The notes under the pieces: model-generated
What the model was told of the DNA's origin: nothing
Databases searched by the model: none
What the model saw: only the letters and a program-made list of their open reading frames with translations
DNA from: Aestuariibacter sp. GS-14
GTDB lineage: Bacteria > Pseudomonadota > Gammaproteobacteria > Enterobacterales > Alteromonadaceae
Reading direction: 5' to 3'
Length of the DNA stretch: 64,000 nt
NCBI RefSeq assembly: GCF_006494365.1
Contig: NZ_VHIP01000006.1
Span: forward strand, 1-64,000
Program-made: the position numbers and the translations under genes
Shown: positions 10,093 through 18,462 of the stretch, piece after piece
Layout of the letters: each line of letters starts with the position of its first letter
Position numbering within the stretch: position 1 is the stretch's first letter

Positions 10093-10785
10093 CTATTCTT
10101 CTACGATAAAATCCACCGCTGCTTTAGCATGTAACACTGTGGTATCTAACACAGGTAATACCGAATCATCCTGAGAGATCAACAATCCAATTTCAGTGCA
10201 TCCCAGAATCACGGCCTCTGCACCTTGCTGTTTTAACTGCTCAATGATTGCCTGATATTGCCGTTTTGACTGTTCAACGACCCTGCCCTGACACAACTCT
10301 TCATAAATAACGCGGTGAACGATTTGTCGCTCCGGTTGATTGGGTATCAATACGTCCAGCCCCCCATTGCGCAGATGTTCTTTCAGGAACGGTTGCTCCA
10401 TGGTAAAGGCCGTCCCCAATAATGCGACTTTTTTAAAGTCATTCTGTTTACAGGCATCAAGGATAGCATCGCCAATATGAATTACCGGTATATGCACCAC
10501 TTCCGTGATGTCAGCAGCCACTTTATGCATGGTATTAGTGCAAATCACCAGCGCCTGCGCACCTGCCTGTTGCAGGTTAATCGCGATATTGCACAACTCA
10601 CGGGCGAGAGACGGCCAGTCGTTGTTATGCTGAAGTTCTGCAATTTCCGCAAAATCCACGCTGTGTAAAATGAGCGGCGCGCTATGCAGACCACCGCAGC
10701 GTCGTTTAACATCCTGATTGATTAAACGGTAATACAGCGCTGTGGACTCCCAGCTCATTCCGCCAATTAATCCAATGGTTTTCAA
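10093..10785 (-). CDS. Aspartate/glutamate racemase family protein
   Basis: The 230-residue protein belongs to the cofactor-independent Asp/Glu racemase superfamily, which interconverts L and D amino acids through two cysteines. It starts with KTIGLIGGMSWEST, and both catalytic cysteines are present, in VICTNTMH (about residue 83) and ILGCTEIG (about residue 196). The sequence resembles the E. coli YgeA/RacD branch rather than MurI, the peptidoglycan glutamate racemase. Substrate choice cannot be read from sequence. The gene is in the same direction as the exonuclease gene upstream but separated from it by an inverted repeat, so an operon is doubtful. Confidence 0.87.
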   Translation of the reverse strand: MKTIGLIGGMSWESTALYYRLINQDVKRRCGGLHSAPLILHSVDFAEIAELQHNNDWPSLARELCNIAINLQQAGAQALVICTNTMHKVAADITEVVHIPVIHIGDAILDACKQNDFKKVALLGTAFTMEQPFLKEHLRNGGLDVLIPNQPERQIVHRVIYEELCQGRVVEQSKRQYQAIIEQLKQQGAEAVILGCTEIGLLISQDDSVLPVLDTTVLHAKAAVDFIVEE

Positions 10786-10807
10786 CTCGAGACTCCTTAA
10801 CCAGATA

Positions 10808-10876
10808 ATACCAATTCACATAGAAGCTTGCCCTCAGGGGGTTGCTGAGTGGGTAAACGTCTATGCGAATTGGTAT
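10808..10876. repeat. Imperfect 17-base inverted repeat
   Basis: ATACCAATTCACATAGA (10808-10824) is matched by its reverse complement at 10860-10876 with one mismatch, around a 35-base centre. It fills the gap between the exonuclease and racemase genes, both on the minus strand. It may be a small dispersed palindromic element or a transcription barrier. The half-motif ATACCAATTC also occurs at about 32608, and GAATTGGTAT at about 23615. Confidence 0.75.
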
Positions 10877-10879
10877 AGT

Positions 10880-11404
10880 TTATTTCCCGTGATAAACAGC
10901 AGACAAGTTTCGATTCAATGCCACCTGACGGGTTTGATAATAGGTTTGTTGAATAATATGCGCATCCACACTGGCACGGTGTCTGGCATTTTTGTAGGTT
11001 GCAGTGACATGAGTTTTTACGCTTTGCCAGTGGTCCATTTGATACTCAGACAGCACATATTCCAACGCCCGTATCTCGAAGCTCATAGGCACTCCGGCGG
11101 CACTGAACAATTTAATAAGCCAGGGATGATCCACTACCCAGCCATCGCTATACACAGTGCGCCCTTGTAAAAATTCGTTCAACGCCAGACAAACCTCGCG
11201 GCCATCATGGCCATGCTTAAGCAGATGTTCGCGGCTAAGCCCGTGCAATGCCTGGGCTTCAGGCTCCCAGTGCGTCCAGCTTTCATAGGGTTTCACCAAC
11301 TGACAAAATTTGCCGCCGTCCTCGCGAACCACGCCAACTTCGATTGGATAACTGTGCGCACCAAAGCCACTTGCTTCGACGTCGATGATAGAAGGAACCT
11401 GCAT
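10880..11404 (-). CDS. DEDDh-type 3'-5' exonuclease family protein
   Basis: The 174-residue protein has the exonuclease I motif IIDVEASG near its start, giving the first Asp and Glu, a second Asp region at VYSDGWVVDHPW, and RHRASVDA near residue 145, supplying the last His and Asp of the DEDDh set. It is a single nuclease domain with no extra parts. Substrates in this family range from DNA ends to small RNAs, and the target here is unknown. The ATG at 11404 is preferred to the GTG at 11410, because an AAGGTG ribosome-binding site fits it. It is divergent from the binding-protein/kinase pair. Confidence 0.78.
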   Translation of the reverse strand: MQVPSIIDVEASGFGAHSYPIEVGVVREDGGKFCQLVKPYESWTHWEPEAQALHGLSREHLLKHGHDGREVCLALNEFLQGRTVYSDGWVVDHPWLIKLFSAAGVPMSFEIRALEYVLSEYQMDHWQSVKTHVTATYKNARHRASVDAHIIQQTYYQTRQVALNRNLSAVYHGK

Positions 11405-11783
11405 ACTCACCTTATTTATTGTTATTCTTTTAAGCGTAGTGCGTTTTACGCGAGTATCCCGCCCTAAACGCCTGCTTTTTTCTGCCGTTATTGATTATAC
11501 GCTTGTTAAGACTGTTACTTTCATTTGGAAAATAAACAGCAAACCACATTCATTTTTGCTCAGACATCTACTATAACCATATACAAATACTTAACAATTG
11601 CCATGCAAATAAAACAATTACCGTGCCAGTTAGCCAATACCGGATTGCATAAAACTACTCTTGTGCGTTGGAAAGCCATTGAAACAGCAGATAAATAATT
11701 TATCTTTAAGCCTGTATTTGTTTGTTATGCTTGATGATATAACCGGGTAATTACCCATTAACATTTAGCCAAAAGGATACTTT
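11405..11783. other. Divergent intergenic region
   Basis: A 379-base AT-rich gap between the exonuclease gene and the binding-protein gene. It must hold promoters for both. A TATAAC -10-like hexamer near 11737 is possible, but no well-spaced -35 was found. Nothing else is recognised. Confidence 0.5.
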
Positions 11784-12986
11784 GTGAGATACCAGCAGTT
11801 ACTGGTAAACACTGCCGCCACCTTTGTTACAATGCTAGTAGTAATGTTGTGTAGCGCAAAACTTGTAATTGCATCACAGCCCATAGTAATTGGTCTTGAT
11901 GCCGATATGAGTTCTGTAGCCGTAGAAGGGGGTCAGGCCATCAAGCGCGGTGCATTACTGGCGATCGACGAAATTAATGCGCGGGGCGGCATCCTTAACC
12001 GGCAGGTTGTGCTCGAAATCAGCGATCACCGGGGAAACCCTGCAAGGGGTATTAAAAATATTGAAGCCTATGCTAAAAACCCGAACCTGCTGGCGGTTTT
12101 GGGGGGTGTACATACCCCGGTTGCGCTGGCCGAATTGCCTTATATTCATAAACATCAACTGATTTACCTGGGCCCGTGGGCTGCCGGTACCAGTATCATC
12201 GACAATGACTATTCCCCCAATTTCGTATTTCGCATTTCGGTGCGCGATGCAGAAGCGGCCAAAGTGATGTTGCGTCACGCAGCCGCACGCGGTATTTCGC
12301 GTATAGCTCTGGCACTTGAGCGCACTGGATGGGGTCGCTCGAATTTAGCGTCGTTACAACAACACAGTGAAGCGTATGGCATTTCTATTGTAAGTGTGCA
12401 GTGGATCAACTGGCGTCAACAAGACTTTCAGCAGGAAATGCGGGCAATAGCACAAAGTGATGCGCAGGCGTTGTTTATGGTGGTGAATGCGCCGGAAGGG
12501 GTGGTGATTGCCAATACCATGGTGCAACTCGAAAAACCGTTGCCAATGATTTCACATTGGGGCATTGCAGGCGGCGATTTTGCCGCCAGGATCGGCTTAT
12601 CAACGCTCAATCAATTGGATTTTGCTGTATTGCAAACCTTCAGTTTTGAACGCAATCCACAGGACGAGATTAACCAACGCGTATTTAATGCTTACCGCAA
12701 TCGATTCGATACCAATGCACAGCGCGATAGCATTTTAGGCGTCGTTGGGCTTGCACATGCCTACGATTTAATACATATAATAGCCAAAGCAGCCGAACAA
12801 GCTGGCACACTGGATGCAAATGCGGTGAAGGCTGCGATGGAAAACTTAAGCGAACATCAGGGGCTGATTAAACAATACATACCGCCATTTACGCCAACCA
12901 GGCACGATGCATTGTTTGCTGACGATTATTTTATGTCCCGCTTTAATGCACTCGGACATTTAGAACCCTACCCCGAGGTTAATTGA
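11784..12986 (+). CDS. Periplasmic amino-acid-type binding protein, sensor partner
   Basis: The 400-residue protein is a type I periplasmic binding protein of the branched-chain amino acid (LivJ-like) family. It has a signal peptide to about residue 31, the family start PIVIGLDADMSS, then GALLAIDEINARGGILNRQV and the interlobe stretch LGGVHTPVALAELP. It is not followed by permease or ATPase genes, so transport is unlikely. Instead, its stop codon overlaps the start of the hybrid kinase gene by one base (TGATG), which implies co-translation. The likely role is to bind a small ligand, perhaps an amino acid or amide, and present it to the kinase's extracytoplasmic domain. It starts at GTG with AAGGAT upstream. 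Confidence 0.88.
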   Translation: MRYQQLLVNTAATFVTMLVVMLCSAKLVIASQPIVIGLDADMSSVAVEGGQAIKRGALLAIDEINARGGILNRQVVLEISDHRGNPARGIKNIEAYAKNPNLLAVLGGVHTPVALAELPYIHKHQLIYLGPWAAGTSIIDNDYSPNFVFRISVRDAEAAKVMLRHAAARGISRIALALERTGWGRSNLASLQQHSEAYGISIVSVQWINWRQQDFQQEMRAIAQSDAQALFMVVNAPEGVVIANTMVQLEKPLPMISHWGIAGGDFAARIGLSTLNQLDFAVLQTFSFERNPQDEINQRVFNAYRNRFDTNAQRDSILGVVGLAHAYDLIHIIAKAAEQAGTLDANAVKAAMENLSEHQGLIKQYIPPFTPTRHDALFADDYFMSRFNALGHLEPYPEVN

Positions 12987-15847
12987 TGTCGCGTTTGCCG
13001 TCACTAAGGCAATATCTTCAACGCATAATGCTGCCCAAACTGGCGGTTATTCTGGTTGCGATTACCCTGATAATCTTCTCAGCGGTTTTTTTAACCGCCA
13101 ATCGCCATATCGGGGAAGTGCACAAGGGGTATTTAACCGATTTAAAAGACAGTATTGAACAAAGTATCGAACTTACCCGCTCAGAGCTGATTACCATTGC
13201 CAATAATGATCTGCTGGTAAACGGTTTAATTGATATGGATTATCAGCAGTATTATCTGCCGTTGTTCATTCAATCGACGCAAATCACCGAAGATCGCAAT
13301 CTTAGCCTTGCCCTGTTTAACTTTGCAGGAGACAAGCTGCTATTCAAAAATTGGGATGACCGAGTACCGGTACACTATTTAAATGCCTGGCAAACTCAGG
13401 TGTTGAGTAACGCCGAATCCTATACATCTGTAAACGAAGACGGTGTGTTCATTGTGGCCCCCGTAATGATTAACGGCATGGCGGAAGGCGCATTGGCGTT
13501 TTACGTAGATTCATTGCACTGGATAGTGAGCAATCGCCCGAATGTCGCCACACAGTTGATTGTTGGTGAGCAAGGGAAGGTACTCTATTCAAGCCATCCA
13601 AAGCAGTACCCCGTGGGTACAAACTATTATTCACTGGATTTGAACACGCAATACACTGCAAGTGCCCAATGGGATAAGTTCTTGCTGGTGAGTTTTGAGC
13701 CCTTTATTAACGCTTACAACAATATATTCTGGCTTATCCCTATTCTTACCCTTGCTGTTATTTCCATTATCCTTACCAGTTTATACAGTGTACGCGCTGC
13801 GGCGAATCTATCGTCACTCACGCTGCAACGCCTGCATGAAAACCTCGAACACCAAATAGACAGTAGCCAGGGGCGTAGCGAAAAAGCGCAGGAGCCCACA
13901 CTCGAAATGTCGCAAATCCGCTATGCATTTGAGCAGCTTATTGAAAGTGTGAACGACCTGTCGCTGTCGAATAACCGGTTTCGCAACATTACTAACTCCA
14001 TGGAAGAAATACTGGTAGTAGTAAACAACGACGACCAGATTATTCTGTCGAACTCGGCATTTACCCATTTCACGGAACACTACGAACAAACCTTTGACGA
14101 TATTCTGAAGAATGTATTACACCCGGCAGTGCGCACAGCTAAAAAGCTGCAACTCAGTTATCAAAAAGGCACCGGCGAACAACTGCATGTAAGCTGGAAC
14201 ACCAGCCCCATGCTGAACGACGAAGGCGAGTTCATCGGGCATATTCTGGTAGGTGAAAACATTACGCAGCGGGTTATTCTGGAAAAAGACGTATTAATTC
14301 GCACCAGGGCAATGAACGAGGCCACGGTGAGTATTGTTATTTCAGACATCAATCAACCGGGCAACCCATTGATTTACGTTAACACAGCGTTTGAAAAACT
14401 CACGGGTTACAGCAAAACTGAGGTATTAGGCAAGAACTGCCGGTTCCTGCAAGGCCCCAACACCGCACCTGAACATATCCAGCAAATATCTGACGCCATC
14501 AATACCGGTCAAGGAGTTGAAATTACGCTACTCAATTACCGCAAAGACGGTTCGGAGTTTTATAACAAACTGACGCTATCGCCCATTCAACAACGCGATG
14601 GCAGCGTATCGCACTTTATCGGGATCCAACAGGACGTAACACTACAAGAACAGACCTCCCGTTATCTGGAAGAAGCAAAGCTACGTGCGGAAGAGTCAAC
14701 CCAACTGAAATCGCGCTTTCTGGCCAGTATGAGCCATGAAATCCGTACGCCAATTAATGGTATTTACGGCATGCTGGGGCTGTTAACCAACGGCAAGCTG
14801 GATGAATCACAACAAAACTATGTACGCATGGCGCGCCAAAGCACCAAAGACCTGCTGCATATCATCAATGATATTCTGGACTTTTCAAAAATCGAAGCCG
14901 GCAAACTCACCGTTGAGCGACACGATTTTAATTTGATGGATTTGCTGAACGAAACCATTGAACACTATGCGTTTGAAGGAGCAACGAAGGATATTCCGGT
15001 AACCCTAACATGTTCGCTAAGCGAACAATGGGTGAGTGGCGATACCGTTCGTATACGTCAAATCCTAAGCAATCTGTTAAGCAATGCTGTGAAATTCACC
15101 TCCCAAGGCAAAGTGACCGTTCAGGCAACCCTGGTGCGGGCTGAGGATCACTTTACGCTAAAATGCGAAGTGTCTGACACTGGTATTGGCATTGAAGCGA
15201 GTCAACTCGACAATATCTTCTCATTGTTCAGCCAGGAAGATGAATCCACAACACGGCAATTCGGCGGCACAGGATTAGGGTTGGCTATCAGCAAGCAACT
15301 TATTCAACTAATGGGTGGTGATATTCACGTAACCAGTACAAAAGGCAAAGGCAGCACCTTTAGCTTTTCTGTTTTGCTGTATCCTGCGCTCAAGGATGCT
15401 CCGGCACAATACACAGGGGCACAGAGCCAATCGGCTGACAGCTTTGCCACAGGCAGTTATAAACCACTGGTATTGCTGGTAGAAGACAACACCATTAACC
15501 AGGTGGTAGCGCGGGAGCATTTAAACGATTGCAGAGTAATGGTAACGGCAAATGGGCAAGAAGCCATCGACGCCTTAAAAGGTGCCAAAGCGCAATTTGA
15601 TCTGATTCTGATGGACTGCCAGATGCCGGTAATGGATGGCTACGAAGCCACTCGACGTATACGCTCTGGAGAGGCGGGGGACAGTTATCAGAATGTGCCC
15701 ATTATTGCCCTGACCGCGAATGCGATGAAAGGCGATCGGGATACCTGTATAGCGGCAGGCATGAACGACTATATTAGTAAGCCTTTTAACGAATCTGAGT
15801 TGCGTCATAAAGTGTGGCAATGGTACAACATTGCGCAAGTAGATTAA
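12986..15847 (+). CDS. Hybrid histidine kinase with a LOV domain
   Basis: The 953-residue protein has, in order: a membrane helix (about 17-38), a periplasmic region (about 40-245), a second helix (about 247-270), a PAS domain (about 330-430), a second PAS domain of LOV type (about 440-555), a HisKA domain with SHEIRTP and His584, an HATPase domain (N box LLSNAVKF; DTGIGIE) and a C-terminal receiver with Asp877 in LMDCQMPVMDG. The LOV signature GKNCRFLQG places the flavin-linking Cys at 485, with NYRKDGSEFYN and GIQQDVT supplying the expected Asn and Gln residues. One flavin-phosphate Arg of other LOV proteins appears to be Ser. It has no HPt or output domain, so phosphate must pass to a partner elsewhere. 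The ATG at 12986 overlaps the preceding stop; a TTG at 12983 is the alternative. Confidence 0.92.
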   Translation: MSRLPSLRQYLQRIMLPKLAVILVAITLIIFSAVFLTANRHIGEVHKGYLTDLKDSIEQSIELTRSELITIANNDLLVNGLIDMDYQQYYLPLFIQSTQITEDRNLSLALFNFAGDKLLFKNWDDRVPVHYLNAWQTQVLSNAESYTSVNEDGVFIVAPVMINGMAEGALAFYVDSLHWIVSNRPNVATQLIVGEQGKVLYSSHPKQYPVGTNYYSLDLNTQYTASAQWDKFLLVSFEPFINAYNNIFWLIPILTLAVISIILTSLYSVRAAANLSSLTLQRLHENLEHQIDSSQGRSEKAQEPTLEMSQIRYAFEQLIESVNDLSLSNNRFRNITNSMEEILVVVNNDDQIILSNSAFTHFTEHYEQTFDDILKNVLHPAVRTAKKLQLSYQKGTGEQLHVSWNTSPMLNDEGEFIGHILVGENITQRVILEKDVLIRTRAMNEATVSIVISDINQPGNPLIYVNTAFEKLTGYSKTEVLGKNCRFLQGPNTAPEHIQQISDAINTGQGVEITLLNYRKDGSEFYNKLTLSPIQQRDGSVSHFIGIQQDVTLQEQTSRYLEEAKLRAEESTQLKSRFLASMSHEIRTPINGIYGMLGLLTNGKLDESQQNYVRMARQSTKDLLHIINDILDFSKIEAGKLTVERHDFNLMDLLNETIEHYAFEGATKDIPVTLTCSLSEQWVSGDTVRIRQILSNLLSNAVKFTSQGKVTVQATLVRAEDHFTLKCEVSDTGIGIEASQLDNIFSLFSQEDESTTRQFGGTGLGLAISKQLIQLMGGDIHVTSTKGKGSTFSFSVLLYPALKDAPAQYTGAQSQSADSFATGSYKPLVLLVEDNTINQVVAREHLNDCRVMVTANGQEAIDALKGAKAQFDLILMDCQMPVMDGYEATRRIRSGEAGDSYQNVPIIALTANAMKGDRDTCIAAGMNDYISKPFNESELRHKVWQWYNIAQVD

Positions 15848-15916
15848 CACGTCTATTTATACCCAACCTCTTCTGTTATCTTAGGTTTTTCTTTTAGTCA
15901 TTTTCATGCAGACTTT

Positions 15917-16645
15917 ATGAACACATCGCTGAACAAAGTAACCGACACGTCAACGCGGCACTTTCGCTTTTTTGATTTTATGCTGGGTGCCACCTGTATT
16001 TTGATTGTTTGCTCCAATATTATCGGTGCCGGCAAGGTTGCCGAAATTGCCGGATTCACCTTTGGCGCTGGGGTAATCTTCTTTCCGCTCTCGTATGTGC
16101 TGGGTGACGTACTCACCGAAGTATACGGTTATCAACGGGCGCGCCGTGCTATTTGGGCGGGCTTTTTTGCTGCGGCGTTCGCCGCGTTTATGGCGTGGTT
16201 TATTACTGAAATGCCGCCCTCACCAAACTGGAATCAGGACGTGGGTGGAATCAGTCGTCAGGACAGTTTTGCCATGAATTTTGGTCAGGCTCCGCGAATT
16301 GTACTGGCGTCTGTGCTGGCAATTTGGCTGGGCGAATTTACCAATGCTTTCGTGATGGCAAAAATGAAAGTGATGTCGAAAGGCAAGGCGCTCTATCAAC
16401 GCACTATTGGTTCTACCGTGGTGGGACAGGCTGTAGACTCAATGGTGTTTTATCCGGTTGCCTTTTGGGGGATCTGGAGTACCGAGTTAATTATTACCGT
16501 GATGCTCACCAACTATGGCCTCAAGGTGTTATGGGAGGTACTGTTAACGCCGGTTACCTATAAAGTCATCGCCGTGCTCAAACGCGCAGAGGGTGTGGAT
16601 GTTTACGATGAGCACACTAATTTCACCCCATTCTCAATTAAATAA
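15917..16645 (+). CDS. VUT-family (queuosine precursor type) transporter
   Basis: The 242-residue membrane protein has about six helices and matches the VUT family (DUF165, YhhQ-like), whose E. coli member takes up queuosine precursors such as preQ0 and preQ1. Typical features are CSNIIGAGK near the first helix, FPLSYVLGDVLTEVYGY at the end of the second, and GQAVDSMVFYPVAF in the second half. It stands alone, convergent with the chemoreceptor gene, 70 bases after the kinase gene. A preQ1 riboswitch was looked for upstream and not seen. The substrate is inferred from family only. Confidence 0.88.
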   Translation: MNTSLNKVTDTSTRHFRFFDFMLGATCILIVCSNIIGAGKVAEIAGFTFGAGVIFFPLSYVLGDVLTEVYGYQRARRAIWAGFFAAAFAAFMAWFITEMPPSPNWNQDVGGISRQDSFAMNFGQAPRIVLASVLAIWLGEFTNAFVMAKMKVMSKGKALYQRTIGSTVVGQAVDSMVFYPVAFWGIWSTELIITVMLTNYGLKVLWEVLLTPVTYKVIAVLKRAEGVDVYDEHTNFTPFSIK

Positions 16646-16664
16646 GCCCTGAGCAAGATACAGG

Positions 16665-18296
16665 TTACACGCTAAAATGCCTGATTTGGCTTTGCAGTGT
16701 TTCGGCCAGCTGACTCAGCTGCTCAGCATTAGATGCCACCAACTCGGTGGCTTCATTTACTTCGTCTGATACACCCATAATGGCAGTCACTTGTGTTTCG
16801 ATATCACGGGCTACCACGGTTTGTTCTTCGGTGATTTGAGAAATGTCCTCAATCATCGACTGAATGGTAGTCATATCCTTTGCCGAACCGGCCAATTCCC
16901 CGTTGGCTTGCTCAGTAAGGGTGCGGGCTTTTTCAGCTTCGTCCACGCTTTGTTCCATTGCCACAACGGCACTGTCAACACTGGTTTGTAATTGTTCAAT
17001 AGATTTGCGCACCACTTCGGTTGAACTACGGGTGCGCGAGGCAAGATTGCGCACTTCATCAGCCACTACAGCAAACCCTCTGCCAGACTCGCCCGCTCTG
17101 GCCGCTTCGATGGCTGCGTTTAATGCCAGCAAATTCGTTTGCTCAGAGATACTTTCAATTTCAACCATCACGGCACTGATTTCCACCGTGTCTTTTTCCA
17201 GTGAACGCAGGCTATTAGCCGTCGTGCTTACCGCGCCGAGTAAGTTTTCCACCATTTGCTGGCTGGCATTTAATTGCTCACTGCTTTGATGAACACGCAC
17301 ATTCACATCGCGGCCTAACGCCGACGATTCCGCGCTTTGCTTACAAATAGAGTCGATAGTGGTAAGCATGCTGTCTACCCCATTGCGGATTTGATGCGTC
17401 AGATTAACTTGCGCCCCACTGCCTTTGTGGGTTTGTAATGACGCTGTAGAAAGTTGCTGGGCACTGCCATGAAGTTGTGTAGCAGAAGACGATAGCTGGT
17501 GAATAAGGCTCACCATATTCTCCAGCATTTTGTTCACCGAACGGCCCATATGGCCCAGTTCGTTATCTTCCACGTAAGTGACACGGTGCGATAAATTGGC
17601 ATCTGCCATGCTGTCGATCACGCTTTCTATTTCGTGCAGAGGGCGCACGATAGAGCGAATGATAACGATGGCAATCACAGCCAGCAGCACGCCAACAACG
17701 CACAGTCCAATCAAACTACTTAACGCGCTGCTTACCACGGTTTGTTCGATATCGGAAATATACACTCCGGTACCAACAGCCCAACCCCAGGGTTGGAACG
17801 CCTGCACGTAACTTACTTTTGCCTCAGGTTTAGTGGCGCCCGCTGGCTTCCACTTATAATTAAAAAAGTCGCCGTCCTGTTGCCGATTTTTTATCAGTGC
17901 AGCCATATTGGCAAAAATAGCGATACCATCTTCACTCAGGGTACTGGCGAATGACTTGCCCCGTACATCGGGTCGCTCACCATGCCCAATCATTACGGCA
18001 TCCTGATCCACCACAAAAAAATAACCGTCGTTGCCAAAAAACTGCCGGTTCAGTACATCAAGAGCAATAGCTTTAGCGTCTTCAGGCGACATTACACCGC
18101 TTTGCGCTTGCTGATGATAATACTCAAGCTGCCCCACCGATGCCTGGACCAACTGTTGTATCTGCTCCTCGCGAAATTGCAGCGCATCCTGATACTGATG
18201 GCTAATATTCAGCGTTTCCAGTGTTGCCATTGCCAACAATGACATCGTTATCAAAATAAATAATCGGGTACGGACTGACCAGGAAGATACGCGCAT
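16665..18296 (-). CDS. Methyl-accepting chemotaxis protein, single-Cache type
   Basis: A transmembrane chemoreceptor of about 543 residues. It has an N-terminal membrane helix, a periplasmic sensing domain of the single-Cache type 2 ([10 protein letters not shown] and [15 protein letters not shown]), a second helix around residues 195-220, a HAMP linker, and the cytoplasmic signalling domain with a conserved hairpin tip reading [19 protein letters not shown] and [15 protein letters not shown]. This family often senses small organic acids, but the ligand is not readable here. The chosen start, ATG 18296, lacks a clear ribosome-binding site; GTG 18329 would add 11 residues. No other chemotaxis genes are nearby. 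Confidence 0.92.
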   Translation of the reverse strand: MRVSSWSVRTRLFILITMSLLAMATLETLNISHQYQDALQFREEQIQQLVQASVGQLEYYHQQAQSGVMSPEDAKAIALDVLNRQFFGNDGYFFVVDQDAVMIGHGERPDVRGKSFASTLSEDGIAIFANMAALIKNRQQDGDFFNYKWKPAGATKPEAKVSYVQAFQPWGWAVGTGVYISDIEQTVVSSALSSLIGLCVVGVLLAVIAIVIIRSIVRPLHEIESVIDSMADANLSHRVTYVEDNELGHMGRSVNKMLENMVSLIHQLSSSATQLHGSAQQLSTASLQTHKGSGAQVNLTHQIRNGVDSMLTTIDSICKQSAESSALGRDVNVRVHQSSEQLNASQQMVENLLGAVSTTANSLRSLEKDTVEISAVMVEIESISEQTNLLALNAAIEAARAGESGRGFAVVADEVRNLASRTRSSTEVVRKSIEQLQTSVDSAVVAMEQSVDEAEKARTLTEQANGELAGSAKDMTTIQSMIEDISQITEEQTVVARDIETQVTAIMGVSDEVNEATELVASNAEQLSQLAETLQSQIRHFSV

Positions 18297-18406
18297 AAGC
18301 AACAAAATTGAATCAATAATGTGCAACACGCTACAAGAAACGTCATTGAGATTCCATGAATAATTTATTAAATGTTATGTAAAGATTTAAATTAATAAAT
18401 TTAAAA

Positions 18407-18435
18407 CAAAAATGCCACCTTATATTAAAGGTGGC
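18407..18435 (-). terminator. Intrinsic terminator of the TonB receptor gene
   Basis: Perfect 8-bp arms GCCACCTT/AAGGTGGC with a six-base loop, followed on the minus strand by ATTTTTGTT. It lies 28 bases beyond the receptor stop codon. Confidence 0.85.
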
Positions 18436-18462
18436 AATATCTTGTTAACAGCGCATAAGGAC

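Noticed and set aside
15850-15916. PreQ1 riboswitch ahead of the VUT-family transporter
   Set aside because: The 69-base gap has no recognisable preQ1 pseudoknot.
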